A stretch of 8,053 bases of DNA from Acidobacteriota bacterium. GTDB lineage: Bacteria > Acidobacteriota > Terriglobia > Terriglobales > Acidobacteriaceae. The notes beneath the pieces were generated by a model, which saw nothing but the letters and a program-made list of their open reading frames with translations, did not search any database and was not told the DNA's origin. The translations under genes and the position numbers were made by a program. Shown piece by piece: positions 6,596 through 8,053 of the stretch (position 1 is its first letter; each line of letters starts with the position of its first letter). The stretch is from positions 1 through 8,053 of the forward strand of contig JANXQR010000847.1 in the NCBI GenBank assembly GCA_025353435.1. Direction: 5' to 3'.

Positions 6596-6759
6596 TTACA
6601 GGCTGCGGAAAAACTCGGGTAGACGGACGAAACGAGTCAGGGCATGACTTCAGTCGTGCCGTTAAGACCAATAAAATGAGCGGGCTTTAGCCCCTGCGGG
6701 ATTGCTTTTCGGGCCTTTCGCTCGAATTCAGTCCTTTTTCCGCAGCCTGTTTAACCCCC
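6589..6759. repeat. 171-bp palindromic repeat element with 25-nt inverted arms
   Basis: The left arm (6589-6613) and right arm (6735-6759) are reverse complements over 25 nt with two mismatches. The inner 16 nt, ACAGGCTGCGGAAAAA and TTTTTCCGCAGCCTGT, match exactly. Between the arms are two smaller hairpins. GGCATGACTTCAGTCGTGCC (6641-6660) has an 8-bp stem with one G-U pair and a TTCA loop. GGGCTTTAGCCC (6682-6693) is the second. There is no open reading frame with coding character and no obvious target-site duplication. The layout is that of a non-autonomous palindromic repeat (REP/MITE-like). It fills most of the 358-bp gap between the DinB gene and the SRPBCC gene; the remaining 75 bp before the SRPBCC stop show nothing I can assign. 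Confidence 0.72.
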
Positions 6760-6834
6760 TGAAAAGTTGCGCAATTGCTCGGCCTTCAGGCCCGGGCACT
6801 TGTTTGCCCTATTCCTTCGCACGGAACTGTGACC

Positions 6835-7290
6835 CTACGATCGCGACCCTTCGGCACGTTTGCGAACTTGTTCGTGGATGTAGGTCCAGCCCGTGACCAC
6901 ACCCTTCCTGTGGTCATCCAGAATCACTCCGAATGCCGAGTGGCGAAACTTGATGATTGTCGCGTCGCCCGCGTCAACAAGCCTGTACTGCAAATTGTTG
7001 GCCACCGGCGACGACATGAAAAGCGGTCCCGAAAATTCCAGCAAGCTGTTCCTCTTGATGGCCTGCACGGTTCCCCAGCAATGCCCGTTGCCATCGCCAA
7101 GATCGCGGTACCAGCGCCCGCCGGGCACGGCCTCCAACTTCATCGGCATCGGCGTGCCGTCGGGTAATTCGTTCCCCTGCCCAAGCTGCTCCAGCAGGGC
7201 TTCAAACGTCACAGCCAGCGTCGCGTTCACCCGGATCTCCTGGGTCACGGTCAGTGTCAGGCTTTCAATTTCAGAAAGGGTTTGCGTCAT
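6835..7290 (-). CDS. SRPBCC (AHSA1/START-like) domain protein
   Basis: This encodes a 151-residue protein with the SRPBCC fold of the activator-of-Hsp90-ATPase-1 (AHSA1) type, a helix-grip fold with a hydrophobic ligand cavity. Family-like segments are the opening strand IRVNATLAVTFEALLEQLG (about 20-38), VPGGRWYRDLGDGNGHCWGTV (about 55-75), the strand LLEFSGPLFMS, and a C-terminal helix from GWTYIHEQVRKRAE (about 134-147). Bacterial members encoded beside ArsR regulators have no established ligand or Hsp90 link. The start at 7290 is fixed by GAGGAG five nt upstream on the minus strand. The ATG overlaps the stop of the ArsR gene as ATGA (7287-7290), which indicates translational coupling. It is the second and last visible gene of the operon. 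No clear terminator follows at 6760-6834. Confidence 0.9.
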   Translation of the reverse strand: MTQTLSEIESLTLTVTQEIRVNATLAVTFEALLEQLGQGNELPDGTPMPMKLEAVPGGRWYRDLGDGNGHCWGTVQAIKRNSLLEFSGPLFMSSPVANNLQYRLVDAGDATIIKFRHSAFGVILDDHRKGVVTGWTYIHEQVRKRAEGSRS

Positions 7291-7655
7291 GATTTCTCCT
7301 CGGTTGATTTCTGATCGGTTTCCCGGATCTGTTTCATATTTGCTTCGGCACGTTCCTTGATGCGATTCAATTGGTTCTTCCAGTAGCGTTCGAATGTTTC
7401 CGCCCACTCATGCACCGGCTGAATCGCCGGCGCGTTGGTGCTGTAAAACTTGTGCCGCCCGTTGCGCCGCACATTCACCAACCCCACATCGCGCAACACC
7501 CGCAGATGTTTCGACACCGAAGGCTGGTCAAGTCGAAGCGCCGTCACAAGCGCCCCCACCGGCAACTCATTCACCACCAGCAGCGACAAAATCTCCCGCC
7601 GCCGTGGTTCGGCCACCGCATTGAAAACGTCCGATGTCGTTGCCGCTCTCGCCAT
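7287..7655 (-). CDS. ArsR/SmtB-family winged-helix transcriptional regulator
   Basis: This encodes a 122-residue winged-helix repressor-type regulator. The first helix is VFNAVAEPRRREILSLL (10-26), the helix-turn-helix is LRLDQPSVSKHLRVLRDVGLV (about 40-60), and the beta-wing is VRRNGRHKFYS (62-72). The classic metal-sensing ELCVCDL motif is replaced by ELPVGAL, and there are no Cys residues at all. It therefore belongs to the non-metal ArsR group commonly paired with SRPBCC genes; its signal is unknown. The C-terminus is a long charged helix (about 83-120). The start at 7655 fits family length and lies a few bases from the predicted -10 box, with no Shine-Dalgarno, so the mRNA is probably leaderless. 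The reading frame stays open further upstream, but that part crosses the promoter. The gene overlaps the SRPBCC gene by 4 nt and is probably autoregulated through the palindrome in its promoter. Confidence 0.93.
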   Translation of the reverse strand: MARAATTSDVFNAVAEPRRREILSLLVVNELPVGALVTALRLDQPSVSKHLRVLRDVGLVNVRRNGRHKFYSTNAPAIQPVHEWAETFERYWKNQLNRIKERAEANMKQIRETDQKSTEEKS

Positions 7656-7663
7656 GAATCGAA

Positions 7664-7693
7664 ACAATACATTCCCATATAGGAATATGTCAA
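7664..7693 (-). promoter_or_regulatory. Promoter of the ArsR-SRPBCC operon
   Basis: On the minus strand a perfect -35 box TTGACA (7688-7693) and a -10 box TATTGT (7664-7669, 4/6 match to TATAAT) are separated by 18 bp. The expected transcription start is about 7656-7658, so the leader before the ATG at 7655 would be only 1-3 nt. Confidence 0.7.
7671..7686. promoter_or_regulatory. Putative ArsR operator in the promoter spacer
   Basis: ATTCC-N6-GGAAT is a perfect inverted repeat with a TA-rich centre, placed entirely between the -35 and -10 boxes. A dimeric ArsR-family repressor bound there would block RNA polymerase, which fits autorepression of the ArsR-SRPBCC operon. Assignment to this regulator is inferred from position and symmetry. 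Confidence 0.65.
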
Positions 7694-7815
7694 GCGGCAT
7701 TTTTCCACGCCCGACCCGGCAACCGACGCGGACGAATCGAACCATGCGAGAGGCCAGCAAAGTTAACGGCCCGTTGAACTTCATGAGGAGTATGTTTCGG
7801 GAAACGCACGAAGTG

Positions 7816-7894
7816 CAGGGGTGTAACTTCAGTCGTGCCGCAAGATTCCCTGAAAAGCCTGGGCTTCAACCTTCGGGACGCTTTTCGCTCGCCT
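7816..7894. repeat. Degenerate second copy of the palindromic repeat core
   Basis: The segment aligns in the same orientation with 6638-6724. Shared blocks are CAGGG, ACTTCAGTCGTGCCG (15 nt identical), a GGGCTTNA core, CGGGA-N-GCTTTT and CGCTCG. The first hairpin has lost several pairs on its left side, so this looks like an older copy. It lies upstream of the ArsR operon in the non-coding stretch 7694-8019, which otherwise holds no gene I can support. That stretch becomes AT-rich at about 7936-8010 and contains a 10-bp palindrome ATACTAGTAT (7999-8008). Confidence 0.62.
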
Positions 7895-8019
7895 CAAAAA
7901 AGTTGTCAAGTGGCCATCCTGTGGAAATCGTTGCAACATGCACAAAATAAAAGAAATAGAAATATTGGGAAATCCATTATTAATTCGTCGAACCTGCCAT
8001 ACTAGTATTAAGAGTCAAG

Positions 8020-8046
8020 AAAGGCCCGCCAACCAGCGGGCCTTTT
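8020..8046. terminator. Rho-independent terminator hairpin at the right edge
   Basis: AAAGGCCCGC and GCGGGCCTTT form a perfect 10-bp stem around the 6-nt loop CAACCA, followed on the plus strand by TTTT and on the minus strand by TTTCTT. No plus-strand gene precedes it. It therefore most likely ends a minus-strand gene beyond the right edge, or a short plus-strand RNA not recognised here. Confidence 0.75.
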
Positions 8047-8053
8047 CCATTTG

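Noticed and set aside
7656..7784. Extended N-terminus of the ArsR regulator up to 7784
   Set aside because: It would translate through the TTGACA/TATTGT promoter and the operator palindrome, and ArsR proteins start near the MARAATTSDVF position.
7450..7950. A 166-codon plus-strand frame over the ArsR promoter and repeat
   Set aside because: It is antisense to the ArsR gene for half its length and crosses the degenerate repeat; there is no conserved motif.
7980..8010. GGTTCGA on the minus strand, suggestive of a tRNA T-loop
   Set aside because: No flanking T-stem, acceptor stem or anticodon arm can be formed around it.
1..8053. CRISPR array, integrase, phage or transposase genes
   Set aside because: No regularly spaced direct repeats and no coding sequence of these types were found; the only mobile-like signals are the short palindromic repeats.

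Overview
The window reads as a stretch of chromosome from a GC-rich soil-type bacterium, most probably an acidobacterium (Terriglobia/Acidobacteriaceae). This rests on the protein types, such as a proline-rich secreted esterase-D-like protein and a standalone trehalose-synthase-like GH13 enzyme, and on intergenic palindromic repeats (GGCACGACTGAAGTCGTGCC-like, GGGCTAAAGCCC-like, CTGCGGAAAAACTC-like) that I associate from memory with acidobacterial genomes. No taxonomic marker gene is present, so the assignment is an inference.

Left part (1-4649), carbohydrate metabolism. The window opens with the last 39 codons of a sugar-nucleotide nucleotidyltransferase (+). A secreted alpha/beta-hydrolase of the esterase D type (+) follows closely and may share its transcript. 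Convergent to it is a GH13 alpha-glucosidase (-, 1367-2929). A second GH13 enzyme, trehalose-synthase-like (+, 2973-4649), is divergent from the glucosidase. The two GH13 genes are homologous and stand head to head with only 43 bp between their start codons. Together they could connect maltose, trehalose and glucose: the synthase-type enzyme interconverts maltose and trehalose, and the glucosidase releases glucose. A perfect 13-bp-stem hairpin (4685-4713) closes the convergent junction with the next block.

Middle part (4767-6476), all on the minus strand. In transcription order these are a DinB-family putative metal-dependent protein, a 39-residue protein starting MCPVC with its own strong ribosome binding site, and a DUF899 thioredoxin-fold protein. 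About 200 bp of hairpin-rich repeat DNA separates the small gene from DUF899.

Right part (6477-8053). A composite palindromic repeat element lies at about 6554-6759. A two-gene ArsR-SRPBCC (AHSA1-type) operon follows on the minus strand, with a 4-nt ATGA overlap. Its promoter contains a perfect inverted repeat in the spacer and lies so close to the start codon that the message is probably leaderless. Upstream of it are a degenerate copy of the repeat element, an AT-rich patch and a strong terminator hairpin (8020-8046) that belongs to no gene visible here.

The DinB, DUF899, ArsR and SRPBCC families often turn up in the same neighbourhoods of soil bacteria, but no pathway is established for them. 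The most interesting items are the small MCPVC protein, the ArsR operator/leaderless promoter and the repeat family.
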